NCBI GenBank assembly: GCA_964531215.1
Contig: CAZHFK010000049.1
Coordinates: forward strand, 1 to 6,494
DNA from: WJKP01 sp964531215
GTDB taxonomy: Bacteria; Patescibacteriota; Patescibacteriia; CAIXNZ01
Reading direction: 5' to 3'
DNA: 6,494 nt
Below, piece after piece: positions 5,600 through 6,494 of the stretch; position 1 is the first letter of the stretch, and every line of letters begins with the position of its first letter. The notes beneath the pieces are model-generated. The model was not told the origin of the DNA. It made no database searches and was given only the letters and a program-made list of their open reading frames with translations. Both the position numbers and the translations under genes were made by a program.

Positions 5600-6412
5600 A
5601 TGATTAATAAATATAAAACTTATAATTGTAAAATTTTAAAAGTTAGCCAAGAAGGTTCTAATTCTAAGAATTTTAGTTTAAGTTTACCTTATAAAAATTT
5701 TAATTTTACAGCCGGCCATTATGTTATGGTTTCAATACCCGGTTTTGGCGAGGCGCCTATTTCGATTTCTTCCGAAATGACCGTAAAAGATTTTTTTCAA
5801 TTAACCGTTAGAAAGGTCGGTACTTTAACTTCAGAACTTCATAAAAAGAAAAAGGGCGACATGGTTGGTATTCGCGGTCCTTATGGTCGGCCATTTCCGA
5901 TTAAATTAGGCAAAGATAAAACAATTTTAATTGTCGCCGGTGGCTGTGGTATTGAACCCGTACGCCCTTTAATTTTGGATGCTGTTAAAAATCCCAATAA
6001 ATATAAAAAAGTTTATATTTTTTACGGCGCAAAAAATGAAGACGCCATGATTTATGCTCAGGAATATGATAAGTGGCGCCAGGCTTGTGATTTTAATTTA
6101 ACTTTGGATAATCCTAAGAGTAAAAAATATAGACAAGGTGTAGTAACGAATTTATTTGATGTAAAAAAAGTGCCTAATGAGGCGATTGCTTATGTTTGCG
6201 GTCCGCCTGTTATGTATAAATTTGTTATTGATAAAATGATCAAACAAGGATTTAAACCTGAAAATATTTTTATGTCTTTGGAAAGACATATGGATTGCGG
6301 GCAGGGCGTTTGTCAGCATTGCGCTATTGGTCCTTATTATGTTTGCAAGGATGGACCGGTTTTTTCTTATGAAGAATTAAAAAATTTAAAAACTTGGTTA
6401 ACCCCCATTTAA
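5600..6412 (+). CDS. hydG: HydG-like FAD/NAD(P)-binding subunit (sulfhydrogenase gamma / AsrB family)
   Basis: This flavoprotein reductase exchanges electrons between NAD(P)(H) and the iron-sulfur chain of the HydB-like partner. At 270 residues it is slightly shorter than the Pyrococcus protein (about 290). The FAD domain occupies about 1-100: GHYVMVSIPGFGEAPISIS (39-57) with the flavin-binding PISIS, GTLTSEL (74-80), and GDMVGIRGPYG (86-96). The nucleotide domain follows, with VAGGCGIEPVRPL (112-124); Cys116 and Glu119 replace the commoner Ile/Leu and Ala. YVCGPPVMYK is at 198-207. The C-terminal [2Fe-2S] site is complete: Cys233, 238, 241 and 249 (C-x4-C-x2-C-x7-C), followed by KDGPVFSYEEL (250-260). 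It is co-transcribed with the HydB-like gene and has no Shine-Dalgarno. The hydD and hydA genes that usually come next do not begin here. Confidence 0.85.
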   Translation: MINKYKTYNCKILKVSQEGSNSKNFSLSLPYKNFNFTAGHYVMVSIPGFGEAPISISSEMTVKDFFQLTVRKVGTLTSELHKKKKGDMVGIRGPYGRPFPIKLGKDKTILIVAGGCGIEPVRPLILDAVKNPNKYKKVYIFYGAKNEDAMIYAQEYDKWRQACDFNLTLDNPKSKKYRQGVVTNLFDVKKVPNEAIAYVCGPPVMYKFVIDKMIKQGFKPENIFMSLERHMDCGQGVCQHCAIGPYYVCKDGPVFSYEELKNLKTWLTPI

Positions 6413-6418
6413 TTATGA

Positions 6419-6494
6419 CCAGATTTTTTAAAAAATTTTACCGGCGGTTTGATTTTATTTATTAATAGAAATATTAAAGTTGGTGATCGCATTG
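6419..6494 (+). pseudogene. possible 5'-truncated MscS-like channel fragment
   Basis: From 6419 an open frame runs off the window edge and encodes PDFLKNFTGGLILF followed by INRNIKVGDRI. This resembles the MscS core: the pore helix TM3 end (QxxLxNxxSGLxLL) followed by the start of the beta domain (RPxKVGDxI). A complete MscS would have about 80-150 residues of membrane helices before this point. Here the frame instead opens directly after TAA TTA TGA, in the same register as the HydG-like gene, with no ATG. An ATG at 6415 lies in a different frame that stops at 6463-6465; removing one T from the T6 run at 6424-6429 would join it to the MscS-like frame. A gene remnant, a deletion junction or an assembly/homopolymer error are all possible. 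Only 25 residues are visible. Confidence 0.4.

Noticed and set aside
6416..6418. UGA read as glycine (SR1/Gracilibacteria code), linking hydG-like gene and MscS-like frame
   Set aside because: A TAA also separates the two frames, all long genes read normally without in-frame UGA, and ordinary glycine codons are abundant.

Overview
The window is an AT-rich, gene-dense bacterial segment (roughly one third G+C by eye). It holds eight intact genes, all on the + strand, with short intergenic gaps. Every intact gene ends in TAA, and glycine and tryptophan codons look normal, so nothing suggests a recoded UGA. Most start codons are preceded by A/T-only leaders with no Shine-Dalgarno. Small gene sizes, a short EF-Ts, a lone RicT-type protein and group-3b-hydrogenase-like HydB/HydG subunits together resemble a Patescibacteria (Candidate Phyla Radiation) genome. 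That placement is an inference from style, not from a marker phylogeny.

Layout. Bases 1-55 are probably the tail of an upstream gene. A sigma70-type promoter (63-91) then drives a structured leader (about 98-183), rpsB (ribosomal protein S2) and tsf (elongation factor Ts). A RicT/YaaT-type PSP1 protein follows in place of the common pyrH-frr pair, and the unit ends at a weak hairpin terminator (2392-2431). The second unit is a small single-pass membrane protein of unknown function followed by gap (glyceraldehyde-3-phosphate dehydrogenase), closed by a good terminator (3863-3895). The third unit is one gene, a probable DUF2617-family protein. It has its own extended -10 promoter and a 12-base perfect Shine-Dalgarno, and a terminator follows it (4501-4540). 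The fourth unit starts at a second extended -10 promoter so close to the ATG that the mRNA should be leaderless or nearly so. It encodes a HydB-like iron-sulfur subunit and a HydG-like FAD/NAD(P)-binding subunit.

How the genes work together. The first unit serves translation. gap serves lower glycolysis and makes NADH. HydB and HydG together form the electron-transfer (diaphorase) half of a sulfhydrogenase or anaerobic sulfite reductase, linking NAD(P)(H) through FAD and iron-sulfur clusters to a catalytic partner. The expected partner genes (hydD, hydA) do not begin after hydG. The last 76 bases instead read like a headless piece of an MscS mechanosensitive channel. The HydB-like protein also lacks the four N-terminal cysteines I recall from Pyrococcus HydB. 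The most interesting points are this possibly repurposed HydBG module, the MscS-like fragment behind it, and the rpsB leader, in which an internal bulge is complementary to the rpsB Shine-Dalgarno.
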